From the NCBI GenBank assembly GCA_963777775.1, contig CAVZRL010000009.1, forward strand, positions 1,680,086 to 1,744,085: a DNA stretch of 64,000 nucleotides, written 5' to 3'. Below the pieces are notes generated by a model. It was not told the origin of the DNA and did no database searches. It was given only the letters and a program-made list of their open reading frames with translations. The position numbers and the translations under genes are program-made. This DNA comes from WHSW01 sp963777775. GTDB taxonomy: Bacteria > Actinomycetota > Thermoleophilia > Solirubrobacterales > 70-9. Below, in pieces: positions 53,013 through 61,922 of this stretch (position 1 is the first letter of the stretch; each line of letters starts with the position of its first letter).

Positions 53013-54508
53013 TCCGGGTCTCGCGGGTCGACGGCCGCAAGGGCGACTCGTTCCGCTCGCCCGACCAGCAGCGCGAGAGCTGATCGAGCGTGGGCCGCAG
53101 GCCAACGGCGCCGAGATCGTCGACGTGGCACGAGGGCATCGGCCGCTCGGGCAAGACGATGGACCGCGCCGACGTCGACGCCGCGCTTGGAGCGGATCCG
53201 CGGCCGGGCAGACGGACGGCGTGATCGTCGCCTGGCTCGACCGCTTCTCCCGCGCGCCGGTCGAGGAGGCGCTGGCGATCTATCGACGACGATCGACGGC
53301 GGCCGGCGGGCAAGGTCGTCGCGGTCGACATGGCGGGCGCTCGACACCGCGACGACCCGACCGGCGAGATGGCGCTCACCGTGATGCTCGGCGTCGAACC
53401 GTCTGCAGTGGCGAAAGACGGCCGAGCGCTACGAGCGGAACCGCAAGCGAGGCGATCGCCGACGGGCAAGGCGGTCGGCGGCGCGCCGTTCGGCTACCGC
53501 TTCACGGACCCGACGCCGAAGGGTCGCGGCCACGGCGTCGTCGACTCCCACCTGGTGATCGACGCGGAGGCGGCGCCGATCGTCCGCGAGCTGTTCGAGC
53601 GCAAGGCGGGCGGCGCGACCTGGCTCGAGCTCGCGCGCTGGCTCGACACGGTCGCGCCGAAGCCCAACGGCGGGCATTGGGCGCGCTCGACGGTGGGCGG
53701 CATGATCGCGCTGCCGCACCTACCTGGGCGAGGTCCGCCACGGCGAGCACATCAACGCCAAGGCCCACGAGCCGATCGTCACCGCCGCGCTCTGGCGTCG
53801 GGCGCAGAACGAACCCGGTCGCCGAACGCCGCGCGGCACCTACCTGCTCTCCGGCCTCGCTCGCTGCGCAGGCTGCGGGCGGACGATGCGCGGCTCGACG
53901 CTCGGACGCAAGCCGAGCAAGGGGCGCAAGGCGCCGCCGCCGCGCGTCTACACCTGCGACACCGCGGGTGCGAGGCGCGCTCGACGATCGTGGTCGACCG
54001 CCTCGACGCCGAGGTCACGAGCAGTTGTTCGCCCACCTGGACGCCTTCCACGTCCGGGCGGTCGACGACGCCGAACTCGACGCCGCCCGGGCCGAGGTCG
54101 AGCAGCGCGCCGCCGAGGTCGAGACGGCTGGCGGCGGTGGTGCCCAGCCACCCGACCGCGGTCGCGGCCCACCAGGCGGCGCTCGAAGACGCCGAGCGGG
54201 CGCTGGTCGAGGCCGAGGATCGCGTTCACGACCTCACCGCCTCGCTGACCGCCGAAGGCCCCGACGTGCGCGAGCTGCGCGACGACTGGCCGTCGCTGAC
54301 GCTGGCCGAGCGGCGCGAGATCCTGCGCGCCGGGATCGACGCGGTGCTGGTGCGGCGCGGCCCCTCACCCACGGCGAAGCCTCCTGCTGCCGACCGCATC
54401 CTGGTCCTCTTTCGCGGCACCGCCCCGGCCGAGCTCAACGGGCGCCCGAGGCCGATCACGACCTGGACCTGGGACGACGATCCAGGTTCCCTCGCCGCGG
54501 CGGCGTAG
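52979..54508 (+). pseudogene. Large serine recombinase, multiply frameshifted
   Basis: ATG 52979 begins MHGEAQKLDALIRVSRVDGR, with the catalytic-serine context RVS. The first frame stops at 53083. Further frames continue the family: IVAWLDRFSRAP, GEMALTVMLG, AVGGAPFGYRF (the linker before the recombinase domain), TYLLSGLARCAGCGRTMRG (zinc-ribbon Cys pair), then a coiled-coil part and a final LTLAERREILRAGIDAVLVRRG. At least four shifts are needed. It sits at the junction with the broken response regulator, as expected for an integrase beside its own attachment site. Confidence 0.85.
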
Positions 54509-54549
54509 GACGGCGACGTAGGCGCTGGCGACGGCTCGGGTGGTCGGGT

Positions 54550-55263
54550 TCATGCCGCCGCCCTCTCGTCGAGGATCGCCTGATACATCGCGATCCCGCT
54601 ATCGGGTGCCTCGTTCCGACCCGCGCAGATCGTCTCGGCGTCGGCGCCAGTCTCGCCCAGCGCCATGCTGGCCAGGAACGCGCCTTGGACCGCGCGGCCG
54701 GCGTCGGAGTCGATCGCGCGCTCGATCAGCTCGATCCGCTCATCGACCGTGAGCGGATCCGGGCGCACGATGTCCTCGCCGCCGCTCACGCGGCGACCTC
54801 GAGCTGGTTCCGCCGCCGGGGCCTCTAGGGCTGGCGGCTCAGATTCGCCAGGGTCGTCGGGACTGGCGCGCGAGCCGGTGCTGGTGCGCTGGCGACGGAC
54901 TACCCGCCGCGATCCGCGGACCCGGACGTTGCAGGCCGGGCGCGGTGCGCGTCCGGACTGCGGGCGTGACGTGTGTTGGCGCCGGTGGGGCAGGCGGAAG
55001 GCGGCGGGGTTGAAGCGGGCGGCAGGCCCGCGGCGAAGGCTGGGATGCACCGGCGTGACGTTCGGGTCGGCTGCTCCGCGGGTGGCATTCGGTGCTGGGT
55101 GCGGTGGGCTGGTCGTCGGGTCGGCTGCTCCGCGGGTGGCGTTGAAGTTGGCGACCGGAGCCGGCGGTGCGGAGTCGTCCCGTAGGACGGCGGCGGCGGT
55201 CAGCGGGACGAACGGCGTCAGCTCGTCGTCGTCGACGATCGTGACTGCGTCAGTCGAGGCCAT
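54550..55263 (-). CDS. Hypothetical protein, Ala/Pro/Arg-rich (element cargo)
   Basis: 237 residues: MASTDAVTIVDDDELTPFVP, two copies of NATRGAADP (from a direct DNA repeat at 55059-55145), a basic middle (RVRGSRRVVRRQRTSTGSR) and an acidic helical end (TVDERIELIERAIDSDAGRA, AETICAGRNEAPDSGIAMYQ). No recognised domain. The middle has lower coding quality, so the frame may switch there. Convergent with the recombinase pseudogene and probably part of the same element. Confidence 0.4.
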   Translation of the reverse strand: MASTDAVTIVDDDELTPFVPLTAAAVLRDDSAPPAPVANFNATRGAADPTTSPPHPAPNATRGAADPNVTPVHPSLRRGPAARFNPAAFRLPHRRQHTSRPQSGRAPRPACNVRVRGSRRVVRRQRTSTGSRASPDDPGESEPPALEAPAAEPARGRRVSGGEDIVRPDPLTVDERIELIERAIDSDAGRAVQGAFLASMALGETGADAETICAGRNEAPDSGIAMYQAILDERAAA

Positions 55264-55822
55264 CGAGATCGAAGAGCGTCGAATGGTTCACAGCGTTGAC
55301 TCTAAAGAGCCACCCGGACGACGGGCTCCAGAACGCGGACGAGGCCCCGAAGGGCCTCGACCTGTGAATCCATTGAGGACGCTCTACAGACCTCGACCCT
55401 TACCTTACCGCCGACATCGGCGGTGGACGAACCGGGAACGCCCGCCCCAGCGGCATTTACGATCTGCCCGTGGCCTCCGCCCACCGTGACGTCGAGACCG
55501 ACAGAAGGAGATCGACCGACCCCGGCGCGAGAGGGCTACAGGCCGTCCTGCGCGCTCTCGGTCCCCTCGACCGATCCTTCACGTTCAGCGGCTTGCCCGG
55601 TCAGCTCACCGGACCCTCAGCGGTCGCGTTCACCGCTCTAGGGCCTTCCCAGCGCGCCCTCAGCCGGTCTCCGGGCCGATCCTTAGTTGCACGCCTGACT
55701 GGCCGTGCATCTCCCCGAGAAAGGCCGAGAAAATCACCGGTCGATCCGAAAAGACAGGGTCTGGGAGGGGGCGGATCGGAGTAGAAGCCCTCCTGGAAGG
55801 CAATCCAACAGAGAGGGAGAGC
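55264..55822. other. Gap with a remnant of the 15822-type small gene
   Basis: Between 55470 and about 55560 the sequence matches the 5' half of the small gene at 15822-16076 (CCCACCGTGACGTC, AGAAGGAGATCGACCGACCC, then the GAGGGCTACAGGCCGTCCTG equivalent), but with an insertion and frame loss. The remainder shows nothing recognisable. Confidence 0.55.
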
Positions 55823-56578
55823 ATGAGACTCCGCACTATCGCGCTCGCGGCCATGGTCGTACTGGCGCTGGCAACAACTGGTGCTGTCGCTGGCCAGCTG
55901 ATCACCGGCAAAGACATCAAGAACGGCGCGGTCAAGAAGAAGGACCTGGCCAAGAAGGTCAAGGCCCAGCTCAATGACACAGCGCCGGGAGCGCCGGGTC
56001 AGGACGGGGCGGACGGCGCACCGGGCGAGGATGCCCAGACGCCGGTCGACGCCCTGCCCGGGCAGGGGTTCGTGACATCGAACCCCACGGTCAGTCTGAC
56101 GCCGGACGGGGTCGAGTTCGGTCCCTACGCTGACGGTGGCGCAAGCGGAGGCTCGCTGCGCTTCGACGGGCTGAACGGTCAGCCGCTGAGCGCGATCCAG
56201 AGCCTCGTCTATGTCGGCCGGTACACAAGTGATGCCGATACGGGTGGAGTCGGCGTGCCCTACCTCCGGGTGTTCCTGGAGGGCGATGCGCACGACGCCA
56301 TCTTCTCTCCCAATACGCAGCCGCCCGACCCGGACGTGGCCGAAGGTCCGTTCCACACCTGGGTCGCGACGAGCGGTCTGTGGCGCTACGACGACGACGG
56401 CGGTTCCGGCGGGCAGTACGGGGTGAACGGCGCCCCGTTCGCCACGGTCGTCGATGACCACGGCACCGAGACGATCAGCGGCATCTACATCACGACAGGG
56501 TTCTCGGCGGGCACCAACCTGTCGGCCCTGTTGCGGTCGCTCGAGGTGAACGGAGACACGTTCAACTTCGGCGGCTGA
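55823..56578 (+). CDS. Secreted protein with short collagen-like Gly-x-y segment
   Basis: 251 residues. AGAGGGAGAG precedes ATG 55823. Signal peptide LRTIALAAMVVLALATTGAVAG; then QLITGKDIKNGAVKKKDLAKK, a motif common at the start of secreted proteins in this lineage. A short collagen-like stretch follows (GAPGQDGADGAPGEDAQ), then a beta-rich domain (SGGSLRFDGLNGQPLSAIQS, PYLRVFLEGDAHDAIF, GPFHTWVATSGLWRYD). Probably a surface-exposed protein; ligand unknown. Confidence 0.75.
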   Translation: MRLRTIALAAMVVLALATTGAVAGQLITGKDIKNGAVKKKDLAKKVKAQLNDTAPGAPGQDGADGAPGEDAQTPVDALPGQGFVTSNPTVSLTPDGVEFGPYADGGASGGSLRFDGLNGQPLSAIQSLVYVGRYTSDADTGGVGVPYLRVFLEGDAHDAIFSPNTQPPDPDVAEGPFHTWVATSGLWRYDDDGGSGGQYGVNGAPFATVVDDHGTETISGIYITTGFSAGTNLSALLRSLEVNGDTFNFGG

Positions 56579-56785
56579 TCAGTGGCGATACCCCGGGGTG
56601 TGCACGGATCGCATACCCCGGGGGCTCGTCGAGCCACTCGGCGTAGTCCGCGCGGCGAACATGTCGGGCCCGAGGATCGCTTCTACCCAGCACCCTGCCT
56701 CGAGCGCTGAGGCTCGAGCACGATCACTGTGGATAGAACCTGAGCGCCTCTCGACCCCGGCTCATGCCGGGCCGGTCGCGGGTGC

Positions 56786-56929
56786 TCACAGGAGCATGAG
56801 CGCCGCAGACTCGACGGTCACATCCCCCCGCTGCAGGAGGAACGCGATCACCCAGAGCACGACCAGGGCGACGACCAGCCAGAGCAGGACCTTGACCGAA
56901 AACGGCCAAGTTGCCCATCGCCCTCTCAT
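56786..56929 (-). CDS. Small single-pass membrane protein
   Basis: 47 residues from ATG 56929: MRGRWATWPFSVKVLLWLVV then ALVVLWVIAFLLQRGDVTVE. A basic N-terminus, one strong membrane helix and a short polar tail. No family known. A longer frame upstream is rejected because it crosses a hairpin repeat. Confidence 0.5.
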   Translation of the reverse strand: MRGRWATWPFSVKVLLWLVVALVVLWVIAFLLQRGDVTVESAALMLL

Positions 56930-56988
56930 CGCCGCGCAGCGTATCGCCAACCGAGGCCCCTTCCCTTGGCCCAGTGGCTGCGGGAGTA

Positions 56989-57008
56989 CCGCTTCTCGTC
57001 CAAAGCGG
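56989..57008 (+). repeat. Dispersed hairpin repeat (GGAC-core type)
   Basis: CCGCTTCTCGTCCAAAGCGG, identical to 14443-14462. In both places a TolB-like gene begins 100-160 bp downstream. Confidence 0.75.
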
Positions 57009-57108
57009 AGCTGCATCGCTGGCCGCCCTCCTCTCTAGGAGGCGTTTTGGAAACTGGGCTCCGTCGGGTGTAGGCTCGTAGCCGTCTCGCTTCGACGCGA
57101 GGGGAATC

Positions 57109-58087
57109 ATGTCGGTTCAGCGGTGCGTGCCTTCTTCTCATCATCTGCGCGCTGGCCATCGGTTTCGCGGCAGGGCCAGCGTCGGCGACCTTCCCCGGCA
57201 ATGACGGACGGATCGCCTTCGACGTCGTCAGGCCGAAGACGGACAGCGTCGAGATCTTCACGGCCAGCGCCGACGGTGGCGACACCCAGAGGCTGACCTC
57301 CAACCCCGACAACTTCTCCGTGTTCCCTGACTGGTCCCCCGATGGAGAGACGATCTCCTTCACCAGCAGCAGTGGGCCTGGGTTCGCCCAGATCTACACG
57401 ATGAATGCGGATGGAAGCGGTGTCACCCAGCTCACCCGGGGTCCCGGAGCCCACGGCCTCTCGGGCTGGTCGCCGGACGGCAGCAGACTGGTGATCAGGT
57501 CCGCCTGGGGCGGCGGCCACGCTCTGCAGGGGATCTGGATCATTCCCGCGTTCGACCCCGACGGCGTCACCCAGGAGGAGGCGCAGCGAGTGACGACGAT
57601 TCCCGCGGGCGTCAAATTCGACTCTTCCCCGCAGTTCTCGCCCGATGGGGGCTCGATCGTCTTCGCCCGCTACAAGAGCCGACGCAGGTCGGCGATCTAC
57701 CGAGTGAACACCGACGGGACTGGCCTGCAGCGCCTTACCCGGTGGCGCTTGAATGCGTCCAGCCCCGACTGGTCGCCCGACGGTCAACGGATCGCCTTCG
57801 ACTCGGGCGACTCCGGGACCCCGGGGAGCAAGGGCGACATCTATGTCATGCGCGACGACGGCGGCGGGCGGACGAGGCTGACCGACGGGCCGCGACTTTC
57901 CGCGGGCGGGCGCGTCGACCTCATCCAAAATCCGGTCTGGTCGCCGAGCGGAACCAAAATCATGTACGTGCGTCTCCGGCCCACGCGGAATGCACTGGTT
58001 GCAATGAACGCTGACGGGTCGGACAAGCACGTCGTTCTCGACCGACCGCGCGTCCCGAATGGAGTCGACTGGGGCACGCATCCCTAG
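57109..58087 (+). CDS. TolB/WD40-like secreted beta-propeller, with frameshift in the signal peptide
   Basis: ATG 57109 starts MSVQR, but the hydrophobic core (CLLLIICALAIGFAAGPASA) and the rest (TFPGNDGRIAFDVVRP, PDWSPDGETISFTS, SGWSPDGSRLVI, PQFSPDGGSIVFAR, PDWSPDGQRIAFDS, PVWSPSGTKIMYVR) lie in another frame with no start of its own. One base change near 57125-57135 reunites them. It is either a recent pseudogene or an assembly error. Paralogue of the island gene at 14601 with the same blade plan. Confidence 0.75.
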
Positions 58088-58416
58088 CTGCGACCGCGTG
58101 CCACAGCTGGTCTTCGGGCACAGCGGACTCCCAGCGCCGCGCTCTTGCTTCCCATGCAAAAGCGACGCTTTGGCCTCAACAAGGGCGCCGGTCACGCGGC
58201 AAGGAACCGCTCCGTTGGTTCGCTCAAGGGCCCTTGCCGACGGCGCGCGGTGGTCGCGGGAATCAGTGGTCTCAAAGACGGCACGGCCGGGCGGACGCGA
58301 GCTGGTTCGGAAGCAGACCTCGGCCCGTTAGTCCCCGGCCCATCGACGTGCAACAAATCGGCGCGCTGTGCCGTTTCACGCCCGATGCCGAAGTTCCTGA
58401 GGAGCGTCGTGCGGCT
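58088..58416. other. Gap with a hairpin repeat and the copy-B conserved tail
   Basis: 58147-58164 (GCTTCCCATGCAAAAGCG) is a variant hairpin repeat. 58270-58405 is the 3' flank of small-gene copy B, matching the flank of copy D at 14327-14437 in inverted orientation. No gene is seen. Confidence 0.6.
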
Positions 58417-58660
58417 TCACTTGCCCAGGATGCGATCCAGCTCGTCATCGAGGGGGTCGCGATCCTTTTGCTCGGCCCGAAGTGCGCGCTCGAGCGCGAT
58501 CATCGCGCTTGTAGAGCCCTCCCGAGCCTTCTCGGTCAGCAGCTGAAGCACCTCGGCACGGTCGGCGATCTGGGTGTCGGTCATGATTTCCCATCCTTTT
58601 TTTCGCAGCTTGCCAGTCGGCGGTCTGCGGAGCATGTGATTCCGCGTCCGCGACCGTCCC
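58413..58660 (-). repeat. About 250-bp duplicated unit containing copy B
   Basis: Matches 61923-62168 with only scattered differences. It covers the small gene, its ribosome site and about 75 bp upstream. Confidence 0.85.
58417..58584 (-). CDS. Small orphan protein, copy B of the dispersed family
   Basis: 55 residues from ATG 58584 (AAAAAAAGGATGGG upstream): MTDTQIADRAEVLQLLTEKA, REGSTSAMIALERALRAEQK, DRDPLDDELDRILGK. A charged helical hairpin. With its flanks it is about 95% identical to copy C at 61927, so one was duplicated recently. Amino-acid conservation with copies A and D shows that it is under selection as a protein. Function unknown. Confidence 0.65.
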   Translation of the reverse strand: MTDTQIADRAEVLQLLTEKAREGSTSAMIALERALRAEQKDRDPLDDELDRILGK

Positions 58661-58882
58661 TTCCCCGTGACTGCGCTCCGAGTTGTGTCCGTGCAAACGC
58701 GAGCAGGGGTTGGCCCCCACCGGCGCGCGAGTGCAGCCACCTCGGCGGCCCCAGACGCGAACGGTTTAGGGATCCCTCCCCGTGGTATCGGCCGACCGCG
58801 GCTAGGTAGGAGCAGGCATTTCCCACGGCCGCGTGAGAAGATCCCGGCGGTTCACGGAAGACACGCGTTCGGAGGGGGATCT
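58585..58882. other. Gap between divergent small genes
   Basis: Contains the upstream flank of copy B and no recognisable gene; GGAGGGGG at 58871 serves the next gene. Confidence 0.5.
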
Positions 58883-59086
58883 ATGAGTCCGAAGCCCAAG
58901 GATGGGTCGGAAGAGTTGTTCTCGGCACTGGAGAAGACGGATCGAAGTTGCCGTCTCCTCCTTAGACAGCTGCGGGAGTCCTACCCGGCCGTCCTCGATG
59001 ACCCCGAGTTCGAGAAGCCTGTGAAGCTCGCCCGGCGCTCGGTCCGCGAGAACCGGGTGTTGCTCGGAACCGAGCCGCCCACGTAG
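58883..59086 (+). CDS. Small hypothetical protein
   Basis: 67 residues from ATG 58883 with GGAGGGGG 4 nt upstream: MSPKPKDGSEELFSALEKTD, RSCRLLLRQLRESYPAVLDD, PEFEKPVKLARRSVRENRVL. Predominantly helical, soluble, unknown family. The good ribosome site and helical pattern support it as real. Confidence 0.6.
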   Translation: MSPKPKDGSEELFSALEKTDRSCRLLLRQLRESYPAVLDDPEFEKPVKLARRSVRENRVLLGTEPPT

Positions 59087-59140
59087 CCGGTACATCCGCC
59101 GCGCCTCTCGCGCCCTCTTCCCGCCCAACCCCCGTCGCGA

Positions 59141-59158
59141 GATACTGCGCGGGCGATG
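59141..59158 (+). promoter_or_regulatory. Shared promoter/start motif of SnoaL genes
   Basis: GATACTGCGCGGGCGATG: a TANNNT-like -10 (GATACT) 9 nt from the ATG, so probably leaderless. The same string recurs at 60063-60080 and, with one base changed, at 62181-62198. Minus-strand forms precede 19246 and, altered, the methyltransferase at 18143. Confidence 0.6.
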
Positions 59159-59560
59159 TCGCAGGAGAACGTGGAGATCGTCCGCGAAGCGGCTGCGGCC
59201 TTCAACCGTGGGGACTTGGATGCATGGCTGGAGTACGTTGCGGACGACATCGACCACCGGGCGGTCGAGGGTGCACTCGACGACCAAGGCCCGATTCACG
59301 GCAAGGACGCGGTGCGCGCCTACCTGGATGACTGGGTCGGCACCTTCGACGATTTCAGGAGCGAGCCCGTCGAACTGATCGAGGCAGGCGAGGACAAAGT
59401 CATCGCCGTGACGAGGATCAGCGGTCGTGCGAAGCTCAGCGGAGTCGAGACTGACCTGACTTTCGCCGCCCTCTACACGATCCGAGACGGGAAGATCGTG
59501 CGGGGCCGCGAGTATTGGACCCGTGACGAAGCCCTCGAAGCCGCCGGGCTGTCGGAGTAG
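59156..59560 (+). CDS. SnoaL-like / NTF2-fold protein
   Basis: 134 residues: MSQENVEIVREAAAAFNRGD, YVADDIDHRAVEG, GKDAVRAYLDDWVGTFDDF, AVTRISGRAKLSGVETDLTF, YTIRDGKIVRGREYWT, EALEAAGLSE. Same fold plan as the 16-19 kb array, opposite strand. Preceded by the shared GATACT motif and followed after 3 bp by another member. Confidence 0.85.
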   Translation: MSQENVEIVREAAAAFNRGDLDAWLEYVADDIDHRAVEGALDDQGPIHGKDAVRAYLDDWVGTFDDFRSEPVELIEAGEDKVIAVTRISGRAKLSGVETDLTFAALYTIRDGKIVRGREYWTRDEALEAAGLSE

Positions 59561-59563
59561 GCG

Positions 59564-59968
59564 ATGTCGCAGGAGAACGTCGAGGTTGTGCGCAAGACCT
59601 GGGACGCATGGCTTCGCGGCGACCTGGATGGCCTCCTTGCCCACTACGCACCCGAGGTCGTCTACGACCTGACGCACTTCCGCGAGTGGCCCGACAACAT
59701 CCATCGCGGGCACGACGCAATACGCCACCACTTGACCGAGTGGCTGGACGTCTGGGATGACTACGAGGTGGGCGTCGAGGAGATCCGGGCCGCACCGAAC
59801 GGGCGCGTCGTGAGCCTCGCGTGGCAGCGGGGACGAGGTCGGCAGAGTGGACTCGCGATGGACATGGAGTGGGCTGGGATCGCCACCGTGCGCCACGGCA
59901 AGATCATCCGGTTCGAGGCGTATGACGACCGAGCGAAGGCCCTCGAAGCCGCCGGGCTTGAGGAGTAG
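59564..59968 (+). CDS. SnoaL-like / NTF2-fold protein
   Basis: 134 residues: MSQENVEVVRKTWDAWLRGD, HYAPEVVYDLTHF, IHRGHDAIRHHLTEWLDVWD, SLAWQRGRGRQSGLAMDMEW, ATVRHGKIIRFEAYDD, ALEAAGLEE. Joined to the gene before it by the conserved TAGGCGATGTCGCAGGAG junction. Confidence 0.85.
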   Translation: MSQENVEVVRKTWDAWLRGDLDGLLAHYAPEVVYDLTHFREWPDNIHRGHDAIRHHLTEWLDVWDDYEVGVEEIRAAPNGRVVSLAWQRGRGRQSGLAMDMEWAGIATVRHGKIIRFEAYDDRAKALEAAGLEE

Positions 59969-60077
59969 CCGCTGAGGCAGAGGAGCGCCAACAGGCGCGA
60001 CTGACCGCAGCTGTTCTGGCCGCATAGGACCTATCTACTCAGCTAGGTCACGGCCAGAGCGAGATACTGCGCGGGCG

Positions 60078-60164
60078 ATGTCGCAGGAGAACGTCGAGGC
60101 GATCGCGCTGCGGCGGCGCCTCGGGCTGACGGTTCGCGCCTTCGCACGCCTAGACCACGCCTAG
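60078..60164 (+). pseudogene. SnoaL gene stub (5' end only)
   Basis: The shared promoter and MSQENVEAIALRRRLG are intact, then homology ends and a stop follows after 28 codons. The matching 3' end (EAAGLRE and stop) is stranded at 60651-60672, with an unrelated gene between. A SnoaL gene has evidently been split or replaced. Confidence 0.7.
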
Positions 60165-60219
60165 CCCGGCCCGCGTATACCGAGCGTATACCGCCATGTT
60201 GGAGCCTTCTGGCTGTCAA
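60138..60219 (+). repeat. Duplicated regulatory region, copy 1
   Basis: About 82 bp nearly identical to 60732-60815. It includes CGCCTAGACCACGCCTAG (a direct repeat of CGCCTAG) and GTATACCGAGCGTATACCG (a direct repeat of GTATACCG). It lies just before a secreted-protein gene, as does copy 2. Confidence 0.8.
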
Positions 60220-60237
60220 GCAGAAGGGAAGGACGAC

Positions 60238-60640
60238 ATGGGTAAGCGATTTGGGATTGTGATCGGGATGGCTGCGGCTGGGGTGATGGCGCTCGGGACG
60301 CAGACGGCGGCGGCGGCGCACGTACAACACGAAGCTGACGATCAGCGAGGCCCGCGGGCATCTTATCTGGGGCCACGTGTATTCAGGCGGCGGGAGGAAG
60401 TGCGAGGTTGGGCGACGGGTGACCCTGTTCAAGCAGAAGCCCGGGGCGGATCGCAAGATCGTCGCTGTTCGAAGCGGGGGCCGCTGGCGCTTAACGGGGG
60501 CGGGTACCTGGGGCTTGGGGGTCCCCCAAGGTTCGCTTCCTGTCAAGGCTGGGTGGCGCGTGTATGCCAAGGTGACGCGCAAGGTGGGCGATGGGTTCGT
60601 GTGCATCAGCGACCGCTCGCCGATCTGGACGGTCCGGTAA
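60238..60640 (+). pseudogene. Small secreted protein, frameshifted after the signal peptide
   Basis: ATG 60238 gives a clean signal peptide (MGKRFGIVIGMAAAGVMALG, TQTAAAA). The mature protein is one base out of frame: TYNTKLTISEARGHLIWGHV, YSGGGRKCEVGRRVTLFKQK, RWRLTGAGTWGLGVPQG and FVCISDRSPIWTVR. A beta-rich domain with one Cys pair, family unknown. One base restores the whole protein, so recent inactivation or an assembly slip are both possible. Confidence 0.6.
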
Positions 60641-60650
60641 TCCGCCCCGA

Positions 60651-60672
60651 AGCCGCCGGGCTGCGGGAGTAG
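60651..60672 (+). pseudogene. Stranded 3' end of a SnoaL gene
   Basis: Reads PEAAGLRE and stop, the conserved array ending, with no SnoaL body in front. Confidence 0.55.
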
Positions 60673-60731
60673 GTACGTCGGTTTTCGAAGCTCGCTCCCG
60701 GACACAGTGTCTCTGCGACTGCCAAAACGCC

Positions 60732-60815
60732 GCCTTCGCACGCCTAGACCACGCCTAGCCCCCGGCCCTGTGATACCGAGCGTATACCGCCGTATTGGAG
60801 CCTTTTGACTGTCAA
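60732..60815 (+). repeat. Duplicated regulatory region, copy 2
   Basis: Second copy of the 60138-60219 sequence, keeping CGCCTAGACCACGCCTAG and a slightly altered GATACCGAGCGTATACCG. It precedes the gene at 60870. Confidence 0.8.
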
Positions 60816-60869
60816 AGGCACGAGCTGCCATGGAGAAGGCGGGAGGCCACGACACCAAGGAGGCCCGAA

Positions 60870-61821
60870 ATGAGGACTCACACGATCACTACCAAGGCGA
60901 GCACGATCGTTTCCGGCGGCATCCTCGCGCTGGGCCTCGCCGTCGTGCTCTGGACCGCCACGGCGAGCACCGCCAGCGCGGACAGGGGCCTCACCGAGCG
61001 CAGCTCCGGGGCCGGGCCCTCGTCACCGACCCTTAGCCCGTGGTACTGCCCGCCGCCAGCGACGCAGTCGACCACTCTCGAGCAGGTCCGGGGGTGCCTT
61101 GATTTCACCCCCGAGCCGAGCTTCGGCTTCGGTGATCGCCAGGTCGGAACCGCGAGCCCGGCGCAACCCTTTGCCCTGGGGGTCTTCGACAACGATTCCT
61201 TCAACCCCACGATCAGCGTCTCCGGCGACTACGCCCAGACCAATAACTGCCCACCGACGCTGTCGGCTGGTGCCTTCCCGCAGATCCAGGGCTGCCTCAT
61301 CAACGTCACCTTCGCCCCCACGGGCACCGGGCCCAGGCACGGCACCCTGAGCACCGGACCGGGGGGCCCGACGGTGGCGCTCACCGGCAACGGGGTCACC
61401 ACCCCGACTCCGTGGGACTGGCCCGTGGAGCTCTCGGGGCCTAGGAAGCAGAACCCCACCATCCACCCGGGGAGCTGCGATGGCCCAACGCCCGCCTATA
61501 CATGTGGAGCTAATTGCGAGCGTTACAGTTGCGCCGTGATCGTCAGAGCGAGCTGTGGCGGCAGGGCGTGCACCGCACGCGCCGAGGCGAAGCTGACGAG
61601 GGTCAAGAACGACAAGCTCAAGCCGAGCAGCGCTTCGTCTCGCCAGGGTCAGATCGATGCTGGAGCTGAAGGTGCCGCTGAAGACGCGCATTCAGGCCGG
61701 CAAGGCGCTCGCCGAGGGCAAGAAGGTCAAGGCGAAGGTCACCGTCCGCGCGAGGGACGCGGCCGGCAACGGGACGACCGCGAAGCGCACGATCAAGATC
61801 GTCAAGGGAGCATGGCAGTAG
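60870..61821 (+). CDS. Secreted protein with HYDIN/ASH-like Ig domain, frameshifted near the C-terminus
   Basis: AAGGAGG precedes ATG 60870. Signal peptide TIVSGGILALGLAVVLWTATASTASA. Residues about 70-180 have the 'choice-of-anchor D' Ig-like pattern: FGFGDRQVGTASPAQPFALGVF, SVSGDYAQTNNCPP, GCLINVTFAPTGTGPRHGTL, VALTGNGV. After KNDKLKP a shift near 61630 is needed to reach the natural ending ELKVPLKTRIQAGKALAEGK, KVKAKVTVRARDAAGNGTTA and a stop at 61821. Without it the C-terminus is Arg/Gly/Glu nonsense running to 61901. Confidence 0.65.
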
Positions 61822-61922
61822 GAACGACCCGGGCGCCGAGGGTGTCAGTCTGGATGGAAGGGCCGCCTCGGCGGCCCTCCTCGTACCGGTGCGGGGAGTG
61901 ATGAGCGCCCCTCGAAGCCGCC

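Noticed and set aside
53125..54828. Single 567-residue protein across the recombinase region
   Set aside because: Its translation is an out-of-frame Arg/Ala/Gly-rich mixture; recombinase homology moves between frames.
55050..55150. CRISPR-like short repeats (NATRGAADP coding repeats)
   Set aside because: Only two copies with no regular spacers or cas genes; it is a coding direct repeat. No CRISPR array was seen anywhere in the window.
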